Shown piece after piece: positions 11,925-24,600 of a DNA stretch of 64,000 nucleotides; the first letter of the stretch is position 1; every line of letters begins with the position of its first letter. The notes under the pieces are model-generated. The model was not told the origin of the DNA. It worked only from the letters and a program-made list of their open reading frames with translations, and did no database searches. A program made the translations under genes and the position numbers. The stretch covers positions 248,001 to 312,000 of the forward strand of contig VZSF01000025.1 of NCBI GenBank assembly GCA_013398295.1, given 5' to 3'. Origin of the DNA: Chionis minor (lineage: Eukaryota; Chordata; Aves; Charadriiformes; Chionididae).

Positions 11925-12664
11925 TGTGTTGGGTTTGTGTGGGAAGGTTTTGGTAGCAGGGCGTGGGTACAGAGGTGGCTTCTGTGAGAAGCTGCTAGAA
12001 GCTTCCCCTCTGTCCAGTAGACCCAATGCCGGTTGGCTCCAAAATGGACCTGCTACTGGCTAAGGCCGAGCCCTTCAGTGACAGTGGTAGCACCTCTGTG
12101 ATAATGTAGTTAAGAAGAGGTGGGGGAAAACCTGTGCAAGAGCAATGGCAGCAGGAGAGAGGAGCAAGAGTATGAGAGAGAAACGACTCTGTGGATACCA
12201 AGGTCAGTGAAGGAGAGCAAGGAGATGATCCAGGTGCCAGAGCAGAGATTTCCCTGCAGCCTGTGGTGAGGACTGTGGCAAGGCAGGCTATGGAGGCAAG
12301 GCCCATGGAGGTCCACAGGAGTGGCATGTGATGAACTGACCACAGTCCCCTTTCCCCATGTCCCTGCGCTGCTCGGGGGGAGGAGGTAGAGAAAACTGGG
12401 AGTCAAGTTAAGTCTGGGGGGAAGTTGTTTTTAAGATTTGGGTTTATTTCTTTTATCCTAATCTGATTTGGTTTGTAATAAACTAATTAATTTTCCTCAA
12501 GCTGAGTCTCTTGTGCCCATGATGGTAACGGCTGAGTGATCTCCCTGCCTTTATCTCGACCCAGGAGCTTTTCATTCTATTCTTCTCTCCTGCCTAGCTG
12601 AGGAAGGGAGTGATAGAGTGGCTTCAGTGGGCACCTGGCATCCAACCAGGGTCAACCCACCACA
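11925..12664 (+). mobile_element. Solo LTR of an avian ERVL-type endogenous retrovirus
   Basis: The segment starts TGTGTTGGGTTTGTGTGG and ends GGTCAACCCACCACA, the short inverted TG...CA termini of a retroviral LTR. Its interior matches a familiar bird LTR type (GAGAAGCTGCTAGAAGCTTCCCC near the start, a TATA-like AT-rich stretch at about 12100, and the polyadenylation signal AATAAA at 12477-12482). At about 740 bp it is near full length, with no gag, pol or env beside it, so it is most simply a solo LTR left by recombination between two LTRs. The flanks (cagtt / tagct) do not form an exact target-site duplication, which suggests age or slightly wrong ends. The family assignment (TguLTR5-like, ERVL) is from memory. 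Overlapping open frames here are not genes. Confidence 0.85.
12477..12482 (+). promoter_or_regulatory. LTR polyadenylation signal AATAAA
   Basis: A canonical AATAAA hexamer lies about 180 bp before the LTR's 3' end, followed by AT-rich and then T/C-rich sequence. Its position fits the R region of the LTR, so a transcript entering from upstream could be polyadenylated here. Activity is inferred, not shown. Confidence 0.5.
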
Positions 12665-15600
12665 TAGCTTCATAACAAAGCTTCTCCACCAACTATGACC
12701 TTTTTTTGTCCTCACTGAAGCCATACAGGAGCTAAGTGAAATGCCTAGAAACAAGAGTATGGTCTGTTGACAGTGAATGTGAGTGAGCAAAATATTATGC
12801 AAGAAAAGAGGTCAAGAAATTATCAATAGAAAAGTTTGTCAAGGTGGCAACTTCCTCAGGTTTGATTTCTATGAATATGTCTTATCTGATTAGCTTTACA
12901 TCTTCGGTCTATTATGAAAGTGTATTGTGTTGGAAACCATTCTCCAAACTGATAAAATGCCTTATTACTTCTCAGCCCCTTTGTGAGAGCCAGGGAGTAG
13001 GAATGTTTTGTATCTGGGATGAACCATGGCCTCTAATCTCTTCTTGATGCTTAAAAGATTGTTCTCTGATCTGGACACGCTTCAATGGATGCTTTTAAAT
13101 AATATTTTTTTGCTGTCCATAGGTCTTTTGTACATATTCTTTTTTCTTTTTCAAGCCTTAAAGATATATTTGAAGATAACAAGTCCATTTGTCTCCTGTT
13201 TTTTGAAATGTATATATCAATTTTTGTCGAATTTCCCTAGCCAGACCAGTTTGCACCTGAAGTCAACTGGACAGATGAGTAGGGGCAGAGAAAGAGAATG
13301 ACAGATTAGTGAAGAGAAAGATGAGCTAGAAAGCAGATGAGACTCCCAGAAGACTTAGTTTCAGCTCTTCCATCCTTTTGTAAGAAATATGAGACAGTTA
13401 TTCTGAGCAGATGCAAAAGACTGGTGCTGGCTTCACACAGTGCTATCAGAGGCATAGAGAATGTGTTATCAACACAAGCAGGTACTTTTGATGCTACTTA
13501 TACCTTTTTTTGCCCCCATCCCCCCCATCCGTCTGGTTTGATGTTAAATTCATCTGAAGTATATTCCTCCTTCATTTGCGGGTATGTATTTGGGGGGTGG
13601 AGCATTTTGGGGGCAGAAGCAAGGAAAAAGAAGAGTAGATCATAAAATGATAATCAGGAGATGCTGAATTCATTTCCTTCTGTATGTCTGGGAGGATCAT
13701 ATTCTTGTCCAGGTACAGTGGTTCCCAGAGGATTAAGATAACTGCATTTTTTCCTACCAGAATTGCCATGATGCTCTGTAGTTGCCAGTTACTGTGTAGA
13801 ACTTTTGGCTATGTACAGCTCAGCTCATATGCTGGGATACTTGGTTGCTAGACAGGAAGCAATGCTTGGGTGAGCTTTTCTGGGGCCTCTTCTCCTGTCT
13901 GACGACACTAGTGTAATACACATACTGGGGTAAAAGCATCTTTCTGGTATGGACCATTTCACATGTGGAAAAGTTATAGGCTGCACTGGCAATCTCCTAA
14001 ATCTGTGCATCTGCATTAGCAGCATTTATTGGTATGCTTATGCTATCAAACACTTTGGTGTGAACTTGTCTTAGTATGCTTGAGTCTCTATCTCAGCATT
14101 TTCGTCCCTTTGACAATTTTCCAAGGAACTTTTCTTTCTTCCTGAGAGACAGGGATGATGATCTGTGCATCAGGTGAAACCAGCCTCCTTTAGCATAATT
14201 GTTGCTAATTTTAAGGTGAGAGGAGGTAGGCTGTCACGGAATAGTAGTATTGTCTTGGATGTGACATTTTAACAAAGCTACTATAGGCTCTGTGTATGTG
14301 TTTTTGTAACAAACTGATGAGCATGTTAATTAGATGCAAATTTTGTCTAAATATTTAAACTAAAATCAAAACAAACGACTTTCCCTGTTCCATACCAAGT
14401 ATCGGGCTTAACTATGGCATAGCAAACATCTCCAGGAGGTTTGAGGTGGGGTAATGTGTCAAAAGGGATGTGAGGGGGTGTAGGGAACACTATTTTCAAC
14501 ATGCCCTTTAAAGATGAAAAGCATTTGTTCAGAATATCATTTGGACATACAAAACAGATTTGACAGCTCTGTTATTGAATTCTTACTAACTGTTGTTCCA
14601 TATTGAAATCTTGTAATGGCTGTATTTTCTGATGCCTTGCTTGTGTGCACATTTATTCTTTTATTTGGAGCCTGTTGCTCAGAATGGAGGAGAGGAAGAT
14701 ATCAGAGAGGGTAACTGTAGAGTGCACTTCCCAGGCTTGTGTTTGTTGGCACTGCTTGGTGGTGTGCTTCTGGCAGAGCTGGAAGCTACCTGCCCATACA
14801 GCCAGAAACACATGCGCACACAAATGAGATGACAGACACCTCAGAAACTTGCTTCCTTCCAGAGAGGCTTTTACAGTATCTCCAGGAAAGAGAGGTTTTC
14901 TTGAACAAAAAGTTACAAATGGGTTATGTTGTAATAAGATGCTTGTCCTCTCCATACCTAAATAAAGAAATCTGGTGTGTAAGAAGCCACCTTAGTTATG
15001 CATCAGTGACAAAGAAAGGCACTAACCTCTTATGTAAATTCTGTAAAAGCTTTGATTTCATTTGAGGGGAAACAATGACAGCACTTCAGTTTGCCAGCCA
15101 TCGCAGCAGGCTAAGAGCTGTGCCTCACTACCAGCATCTGCCTCCAGTCAGCTTTGACTTCATAGCAGCCGTGGTGAAAGCAAGTGAGGTTGACTGAGGG
15201 AACAGGCTGCATCTTAAAATCACGGACTAAAATGTGCAATTTGCTCAGCATAGCAGAATGAAGACTGAGTTGGGATGTGAATCCATATTTACAAATGTAT
15301 CAATGAGATGGACGTGGCTGACTGTCCTGTGTCCTAGCCTTTTTCCTGCTGGGCAAGTGTCTGATGCTGAGGAAAGGAAAACTTCCTTTTTGTTTCTAGT
15401 CCAGATTTTTCAGGTCTCTTCTCTGTCAGGCCAGAGGCCCTGATTGCTAAGTATGGGTCTTCAGAGCCCAGACCTGTTGCTCCAGCTGTTATCTCACAAC
15501 ACAGATACCTGCTACATCTACCCACTAGTTGTCTTTCCTCGTAACTGTCCTCTCTTGTCCTTTCAGTAAAGTCCACCTGTCAGGACCACTTTGTAATCTG

Positions 15601-18600
15601 CTCTGCAGCTGGCTGGAGCTGTGGACAAACTCTCAGGATGATTTCAAACTCTCACTTGAAACACTGGCTTGTTTGTATACAAGCTTCGTTCATAACATCC
15701 TCTACCCTCACCTGGTGAAATAGTCACAAACAGCAGAACCTGGGACAGCCCCGGATGAAGGCTTTTCTTGGTCAAAGGGTAGGCCTACCCAGCACCTTCT
15801 GCACCCTGTGAAACAGCTGTTGGGATGAGGTGACCGGGTGATGAAGACGCCCCTGGATAGGATTGTCATGTGGCCAGGCAGGACACAGGGCCAGAAGACT
15901 TCTCTCTAACAAGCTGCTGGCTCCTTACAGTATTGCAGCAGCTTCTTCTCCCAGTGTGTCTGCACTCTAGGTGTTCAGCGCATCACATACTCAGCAGTTC
16001 CTGTGCACGGCACGGCAGGTTTTAGGGGTTCCTGGAGAAGCGGATGTTAAATCCCCTGCACCCGCACATCCACAGAAATGCAAGAACAGCTTTAGTTTAT
16101 TCAGCCAGATGACTGAAATTTAATTAATCTTGAACTCCAGTTCCTGTGCAAACTATCAATTTATCTGCAATTAACTCATGACGCTTGCAGAATTAATTAT
16201 TTTTCCTGGGGGGGGAGGAGGGGGCAGGCAACAGTTCATGGCGTCCTGCTCTTTAATTCTACAGCTCAGCAAACTGCCACCTCTTGACTCTTTCTTCTCA
16301 TGCCTACTAGCAACAACAAAATCTCTTCCTTTGTTTGGTTTTATTGTTTATGCTGGATTGAAAGATAATGAAGATGTGAGTTAAGGCTGCAGGTGCATGA
16401 TCAAGTTATTGCCGCTTGATGAGTCTGTCAGATGAGATGCAGAGATCTTACAGGTTGCAACCTTGGACAAACACAAGCAAATCTGACTGAATTTAGCTTA
16501 TGAGTAAAAAGGTTTAAATTAACCTCGGTTATCTCTCCTTTGCCATGAACTGGCGAAGTGTGCATAGACAGGTACTGAGGTTTACTTAAGGTATTCTAAC
16601 TTGTTTAGCTGGATGTATGCCTGACTGTCATGTGGGCATATGACTGTCATATAATGCATGGGTTATTTCCTAGGTAGGATTTAGTCTCTGTATGTAATCG
16701 ATGGAGAGAAGAAAGGACTTAACCCAACTTCAGACGAGCTTGCATCTCTCTTACAGGCTATATGAGGCACTGAGGTTCAGAATTTACATGCCTGAGTTAA
16801 ACATTATGATGGGGAGAAAAAAATGACTTAAATTTTGGTATTGCCTATTGTGCTTTTGAAACTTCTCAGACCAACCCCAGGAATGGACTTTTATGTGTTT
16901 GCATATCACTGTTAGTGTGTTTGTTATCACAAGCACCCATTGGTAAAAAGATTATAGTAAAATTAAAGGGTTGAGTTTCTTTGCTTATCTTCAAAAATTA
17001 TCTGTCAATCAAGGTCAGCCAGCTGGACACAATTCAGGCAGCTGGAATGAGGGAATGATTAGTGAACTAGGTCACTCAGTTTTAATTAATTGGTCATCAC
17101 AGGAAAGAAGACAAGAAGCAACTCTTGCCCCAGCCCAGCAAGTTGAAAAATGGACAGCTCTGTACAATGTCTCCCACTGTCCTTGTTATGACATGAAAGG
17201 GACATTCAGGAGTTGCTCCCAGAAAGAGAGAAGGAATTTATATAATGGGTTTTCAAGGCACACACTTATGTGTGTTTCCCATGTAGTTCAACAGCTAGTA
17301 AGCAGCACTCCCATAAAAAGCTGTCCCAGTTCATAGTAATGTGGCTCTTCAGGAAGGTTCTGGTTCAGTTTAAAAAGCTTCCTTTTCTTTCAAAGTTGTT
17401 CCCTTTGTAGTTAGTGTCTTAAAATGATAGCCAATGTTCTTTGTGCTTTTGGTACATATTCAACATGTACCAAAGGAATAACAAAGAAGCCAGAGAATGT
17501 GATTTAGAACAAAAAGACTGTAGGTTGTGCAGAAAGAGTTAACAGCAGTCTGAACCCCAGAATCCATCTTCCCTTCCTGTTTCATCTTCCTATCTTATTA
17601 TGCTCTGGTCAGAAGCTGAAAGATCAGGGTTTCAATGCAGATTGAGATTCTCAAGTCAGGGCATCTTTAACATTATTTATCTTTCTAAAAGATTTTTGTA
17701 TTTAACTTTCCTACATTGAGTTAAAAGCAAGAGGACACTTTATCACAGATCTTATGTGTGCCTCTTCTAATCCCCCCTAAGTTGTTTTAATTGCACTTAA
17801 AACTCTAGCATTTAACTTCATCATAATCTCACTGCTTCTATCTTTTCTTTGATGCAACGAAGATTCTCTACCAATTGTGAGGGTCATGAATGAAGTTCAT
17901 CTTCTGATCTTAACAGAAACTAAACTTGCATATTTTCCTGCCAAGGGTTGAAAGTGGAGGTGATTCTAGGTTGGAAAGTGTGCAGGAAAGAAAAGCTTTT
18001 TCAAGGATAGTCACAGCCAGGTTCCCAGCATGACTCTGAAGGACGCATGCTGTTTGTGATTTTGTTTCCTGTAATGGGTTTGTTTTCCTGGTTGATTCAA
18101 TCTCACAGTATCTGTTTTGGTTACCACTGGGGAGAAAACTTTTATTGATCATTTGTTTTTAATGAAAGGAGTGAGCAGCCAAGACTGTACTGAAAAAATA
18201 CTAGCTATCCTATCCTGATGGGTACAGACAGCTCACGCTGAAGGCACTTACAAATGAAGAGATTAATAAGTATGAGGGCCATTCAAACTAATTGGCCTTG
18301 GTGACAGGAATGGTATATAGAGGATTCTGTGCTCCTTGGCTGTGCATCTGACCCCCATCAGCTCTGCTCCTGCCTCCCTGTTATACTAGATGAATATGTC
18401 CGGTGGACCATAACACAGGCAACTGGCAGTTCCAGGCACCTACTGAGAAAGGCTTTCAGAGGAAAGCAGCTCTGAAATAGATTATTTTCAGAAGCTTCGG
18501 AGTCCTAAAAAAGATAGGGCTATGATGATATCTTATGCATGGACCGATACTGCCAAAGGCCTGTTATCTGAAGAGCAGCTTCCTTCTTTGAGGAGCAAAG

Positions 18601-21600
18601 CAGTTCTGTGGCCTGCTTAGCTTCATGTTTCTTAAAAATATTTAGTTCTGTCCAGGTTCGTTTTTAGCTGATTGCCATTACTTGTGCCTTTTGAATGAGT
18701 TGGCTGCTGAATGCTGTCATCTTTTATGACTGTTATTTGGTAGGAAACAGCTGAAAAAAACTATTGCCCCTTCAGACTCCCGAGCCGGTTCTTGGTGTTA
18801 GATCAGAAACTAAGAAGGGAGAGGTTAAGTAAAAAAACTTCTTAGGCAAACAAACTCACCAAAATGCCCCTCATTGAGGCAGCATTTTATACAGTTGGCT
18901 TGCCCTTGCGCACATCCTTGTAATTGTCTGATTGCATTTACTATCTTCCTTGTGATTTGAGCTATACATCCTTTTCCATGATGGCCCTATTCCCATCCCA
19001 CATAACTTGCTAGTACCATCTCTATGCCTGTAATTGCATGTCCAAGGGCAAAAACTGTTGTTTCCTCAAAGTCCTGTCTTTAGGAGGATTTAGCTAGAGA
19101 ACTTCTAGCACTTAAGTATTGAGTTTGTGAACTGAGAGATTGAGTTGGAAATAGTGTGTGTTTTGATGTTATTAGCTGGTGAGAAAGATCTGTGCATTAG
19201 TCACGTGGGTTACACACAAGCATCGTCCTATAGAAGACTTTAGGAGCACACATTCCTGCAAGAATGACCAGATGACCTCAGTCCCCAGACTCACAGCATT
19301 TGAGTTAATTTGGCTGCAGGCACTGCAAAGGAGGTGTCTGGTGCTGAGCCCAGACAGCAGAGCCTGCAGGACTCTGCTTGCAATGGCACAAGAGTTTGAT
19401 AGCGGAAAGGAGGGAGGTAGAGAGGAGGACAGTATGAAAAAGAGGGGATGTGGGATATAACTGAGGTGCTACTCTTTACTTCATCTCCTAGGATGATGTT
19501 TTCCTGCATTACATATCATATTGCTAACTTATTATTCTTTCTCAGTACTAATGGAAATAACTTGGTTCTAAAGATGATGATAATAATGGGTAGGAAAAAG
19601 CTTTTACCACTTGGCTGTAGCACTGAAGTGGCAGGAGTCTTCACAAATCATAAGGAAGGTCCTTTTATCCTTCATCCACCTTCATATCTTTGTCCAGCTA
19701 CTTGCACTGTAGTGTATGAGGTAACCTCTTCACGCTGTGTCTAGCTCCAAGATTTTGAGCAGTTTCTATTCCCTCCATGCCATGCAACTGCTCCCAAGCC
19801 TTTTAAGACCCTATCCACTTAGCAATGTACTCCTTTAAATCATAAAGAGCTGACTTAAGCTAGAACAGTCCCAGCTCAGATAGACCATTTAAAAAAAAAG
19901 TCATAAAAATGGCAATACAACAGGGGGAAGCTTTTCATAAAGTTCTGTTTGAAGAATGTCAAAGCCCCTCATCCAGGATGTGATCATGTAGAGTCAGGCA
20001 ATGTATGCCATATTTAAAAAGAATAAGAAGCATTACAGAAGAGAAAAGAAGGCAGTGAAAAGCTAAGTGGCCTCCCTAGGGCCATGAAAAAAAGGTAATG
20101 TTGGACCAGAAGAGTTTTGCCTCCATGTTGTCATCCCCTTTCAATAAAGACAACATAATCTGATATGCACAAATCTTAAAAAAAAAAAAAGCCCAAGTCA
20201 TAGCTGTAACCAGAAAGCCTTGTCTCTTTCTGATTCGGGCAAATAAAGGAGACTTTAGCATTTGTGTAAAACTGGTGTACTAGACTGAACCCAGTCAGGA
20301 AGTTGTTTCTGTGTAATGTTTTTTTCCTATTGCTGTCTAAGTCTCACCTGTCTGTTCTGCCTCGCCCATGTCTCCAGGTTCTTACTGCAAGCAAGCTGAT
20401 CCTGGTGGCTACCAGTATACCCCAATAACCAAAGCACAACATTGTAAGCAAACAGGTCCCGACTGGAAAACAGAGGCAGTTTTTTCTCTGTGATTACTAT
20501 CTGTTCTCCTTGTCTCTGACTCTGTGCTGCTGCCTCAGCTTTGCTCTTCTGAATTCTGGCACTACTCAGTGGCCAGGGATTGTTTGTTTATTTTGCCTTT
20601 GCGTTTACTATTGATTAAATATTTATCAATGTTAAAAGAGACTTTGCAATGGGAGGAAAAAAATCCTGTTTTCCCTATGACTCCTTAAAGTCTATTGAGG
20701 GGATAATGTATATAAACAGCAAGAGGTCCTGACAGGCTTTGCCCACACAAACGGATGGTGGTCTGCTATGGACATGGGCTTTAGGGTATGTCAGTTAAGC
20801 CATTTGTACAGCTCATGGAATGCATATGGTGCAAGCCACACAAATCGGACCCTGAGCTGCAGTATTTACTGAGGAAAATGCAGCTTTTCAACACTATTAT
20901 TTATACAATTACCCAGAGAAGAAACCCAAACAAAGATTTTTGTTCCTAGCAAAGTAACTGTGGCTCCAGCCTAGAATTTTTCAAGTATTGAATTTGATTA
21001 GAACATCTTATTTTAATTGGCCTGATGCCATCTCAGGGTCTGTCAGTATCTATACAGAGAGATCTCTGCAGGTACCAGTTCAACTGTTGTGCGTATTTTG
21101 GTATTAAGGGCTTGTTCCTTAGCAGGAACAAGTTGCCCTTTGGAGTCTCATAGTGTAAAAAAAAACAAACAAAAAAAAAACCCAACCAAAAAAAAAACCA
21201 ACCCCAAAAAAACCCCAACCCCAACACAAAACGAACCCTAAACGACTCTTCAGGGAAGGAGGCACTACTTGTCAAAGGAGAAGCTAAGTCCTTTCATTTT
21301 TAAACACATTCCTCTTCAGAGAGGGAAGGGACACTTTACAGGCTGTCCCCCAGAGCCTGTTTACTGCTCCCAACACAACAGCTACAGCAGAAGACGGTTT
21401 TCTACACAAAGTATATGCCGAGCGCAGGGAAAAACAGCCTCTGCAGGAGGTGGTTCTCTGCATGGTTAGGAGATCTCTGGCAGTCAGTCTGCCCTGCTGC
21501 AGGGGTTGAAAGGGAGTGCTCTGCGCTCACAAATTCAGTCTGGCTGCAACTTTTATCTACCTGCATTCATGGCTGGTTTAAGTTTGAGTCCCTCTTTCTG

Positions 21601-24600
21601 TGGCTTGGGGATTGTTTTCTTTGCTTTTTTTTTCTTTCTTGCATTTGCAGTTTGGTTTTACTTGAAATAGAAACATCTGTGGCTGGTCTCTCTCCAGAGA
21701 ACCAGGCCTGTTTATTCTCTTTCTGGGCTAGATTGAGCAATTGCTATTCAATGCAAGATGCAGAGTTGATGTAGCTCCTTAGGTGAAGTCCTGACTCTAC
21801 AGACATAAAATTTCTCAGTGACTTCAATGGTACAAATGGGGTTTTGTTTTTTTTTGAGTAGGTTTGGTAACTCTCCTAATTCTTGCACTTAACTAGTAGA
21901 GAAAATAAGGTAAGAGGTGTAAGGAAAGAGATGTTCTGTACAGGAGTCATGTGGAGCATTGCTGTTAAGTTCCTGCTTTAAACTGATCTCTGCAGGAGCT
22001 TCTAATTCAAAGTTGTTTTTTTTTCCTAGCTGTTGAGCTTAAATCACCTTATGAGAGTGTGCAAAATCCTCCCTACCCTGTCTGCATCTTAATTTTGCAG
22101 AAATGTAGCTTTTGGACTGCCATTTATTTATTTTGGTTTTAAGCAAGAAAAGCAGTAAATGAAATGGAAACGGACTGAGCACTTTTTCTTGTTGGGGTTC
22201 ATTGTTCCTACCGCCTTGGTAGGAAAAGTTTGCCCCTCTGAGGAGATTGTACTGTTCTTTCCTTGACAGCTCTCTTCCCTCCCATCCACATCTCCACCAT
22301 TACCCCTGCATCATATCAAAACTGCCTGGGGAGTTCAAGCCAAGCAAATATTGTTTCCAGAGGATTAGATTAGTTATGTCATTCTTGCTTGTCATGGGTT
22401 GATTCTTTCTGAAAGGTCAGCCCAGGAGTTGTTTGTGCAAGCCAGAGATAAGAGAGCATCATGCTGTGAGTTTGCACAGGCTCCTGTGTGGTGCCTGGGT
22501 CAAACAGCCCCATGTCATTGTGAGCCCCAGAAAAAAACAACAAAGGAAACAAGTCCCTAATACTACTATGCCTCGGGTGCTTCCCAGATGGGTGATGAAT
22601 GCTTGTTCTGATGAAGGGTAACACAGGACAAGAATACCATAAGATGTCTTTAGGAGCTGGTTTTGCTTTGGAAAAAGTGGGAATGCCATACATTTGTATG
22701 TTCAATTAGTTGGAATTAATTGAAATATTTTCCATCCAATAAATTTACATCTATTTCTGTAAAAATTTTTGTGCTGGTGAAACTAGTGTCCTTTGCTCAT
22801 TTGTGAGTAAAGGTTGCCCTGGCCCTGTCTGGGATGTTGGTGCTAATAAACATTCATAAATCAGGAAGATCAAATTGGTTAAGCTGAAACTTAAACTTTG
22901 AGGAGAGACTTGTTGTATGTGTCTGGGAATATTAGGATTTTTATCACACTGACCTAGTGCACAGTCTAACAAATGAAAAATGCTGGTTGCTAATTTGGGG
23001 TCACTTTTAGTTGAGGAGCCCAAGGGAAACAAGGGGAAGAGCAGAAATGCTTGGATAGACATTTGCATGGATCCATGTTCTAAGTAGGCTTGTGCCACAC
23101 TTAGAGGTCTCTGAAGTCTCTGGGTCACCCTTCTCTGAAGGGGAGAGAAACACGCTTTTCAACAATTCAGCCATATCAGTTCTCATTTGTGTAACATTAT
23201 TCATTGGAGTCTCAAGACTTCCAGAAATAATTGTTCGGGAAATGATGCTTCATTTTGGATAAGAAATCCTTTCACTTGAAAATCAGTGTCATCGTTCCAA
23301 AGTGGAGCAACACCCATTCTTGCTGGTTTGCTGTTTAGCTGTGTCAGAGCAGTCACCTGTCTTGGTTCCCTGGGGTACAGGAGTTCTCTGCATCTGATAT
23401 GCAAACACTGAGCATCTGGGTCTCCACTGGACTCAGCGGGAGCTCTTGAAGGGAGACTGAATGAGCATTCAAACTCTTTAAAGCATTAGGAGTGTTCTTA
23501 TTTAAATACTGAAAGTGACAAAATCTGCATGGTGTGACAAGGGCAGTGCTATTCTTCCTACTTGGTAATTAGGAGCAGTGGGTAATTAGGGTGTAAATAA
23601 GGGGTCTTGTGCTGACAGTCACTGATCTTACTTCAAGCACCATGTTCTGCATGCAAAAGCTTTTAATGCAGGGAGGAGGCATTCCTAATGTACCCAACCA
23701 CATTTTAATTGAGGATCACTTTGCACTGGCTTAAAGTCAAAGAATTTTACCGCAATATTCAAGGCTGTAATGGCTTTGCAGACCAGCTAATGGGAAACGA
23801 GAAATAAAAATGCAAATGTACTATCGGAAGAAACACTGTGTGTACGGCTGAGGGGTTTGTTGTGCATCCTTTCAGCAGAGATACGTTTGAGAGAAAGCTG
23901 GAGTGTATGATTCACTCTCTCAGCCCACCCAGGCAGCTGTGTTACTTGACCCAATCATTCCTGATGCTCAAATGAAAGCCATGTGTAAACACATAAGGCT
24001 ATTCAGATGAGGGGGGGGGAACCCAGCACACCTAGGCAAATGAGATCAATAGGTTCACTGCATGAGAAGAAGATCGGCTGCTGATTAAGATTAGCGTAGA
24101 TTGACAGACTTGGCCTAAGGCAGTATGGAGAGGCTGAAGCAGAGCCTGTGGGTCTGCAGTATTCTTGATGCAGCCTAGTTAGAGTAAGTTAGTTCAAATG
24201 CTATGACTTAGATTCTTTTCTCTAGCACTTTCTCTCTTCTGCTCTTCACAACTAAACATTTTGGCTTCAGTTTTTCCTATCTGCCTCTATATACAGCATC
24301 ATTTTTTACCCATTAAGCTATGCTTTGATATCTTTTCTTAGCTGCAAGAAACTTCAATCATCACATTTCTGTTTTCTCCTCCTAGTGAGACGTTTAGATT
24401 GAAGTTTGAAACTTCTCAAAGCAAAGCGTGAGGAGACTGGGAGAATATTGGGAATTCATTGGATTTGGAGAATGGAACCCAGGCCTTGGACTTCATAGCA
24501 CAAGGCAAAACAGATGCTTGGCCCCTTAGTTACGTGTGTTTCTTTAAAATGGGGATTTTGAGAAAGAGAAAAATAAACTAATATTCTCTAGTGATCAAAG

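Noticed and set aside
15567..15723. Possible exon after the strong acceptor 'tctcttgtcctttcag', open to a TAG at 15721 with a possible weak donor (CTG|gtgaaa).
   Set aside because: The open frame needs a phase-2 start. The only upstream exon candidate (9733-9897) ends in phase 0, which would read TAA immediately. The peptide has no recognisable family and the donor is poor.
22390..22412. 'tgtcatgggttgattctttc' resembles the terminus of a bird LTR in reverse orientation.
   Set aside because: Similarity does not continue past about 12 bp, so it is coincidence.
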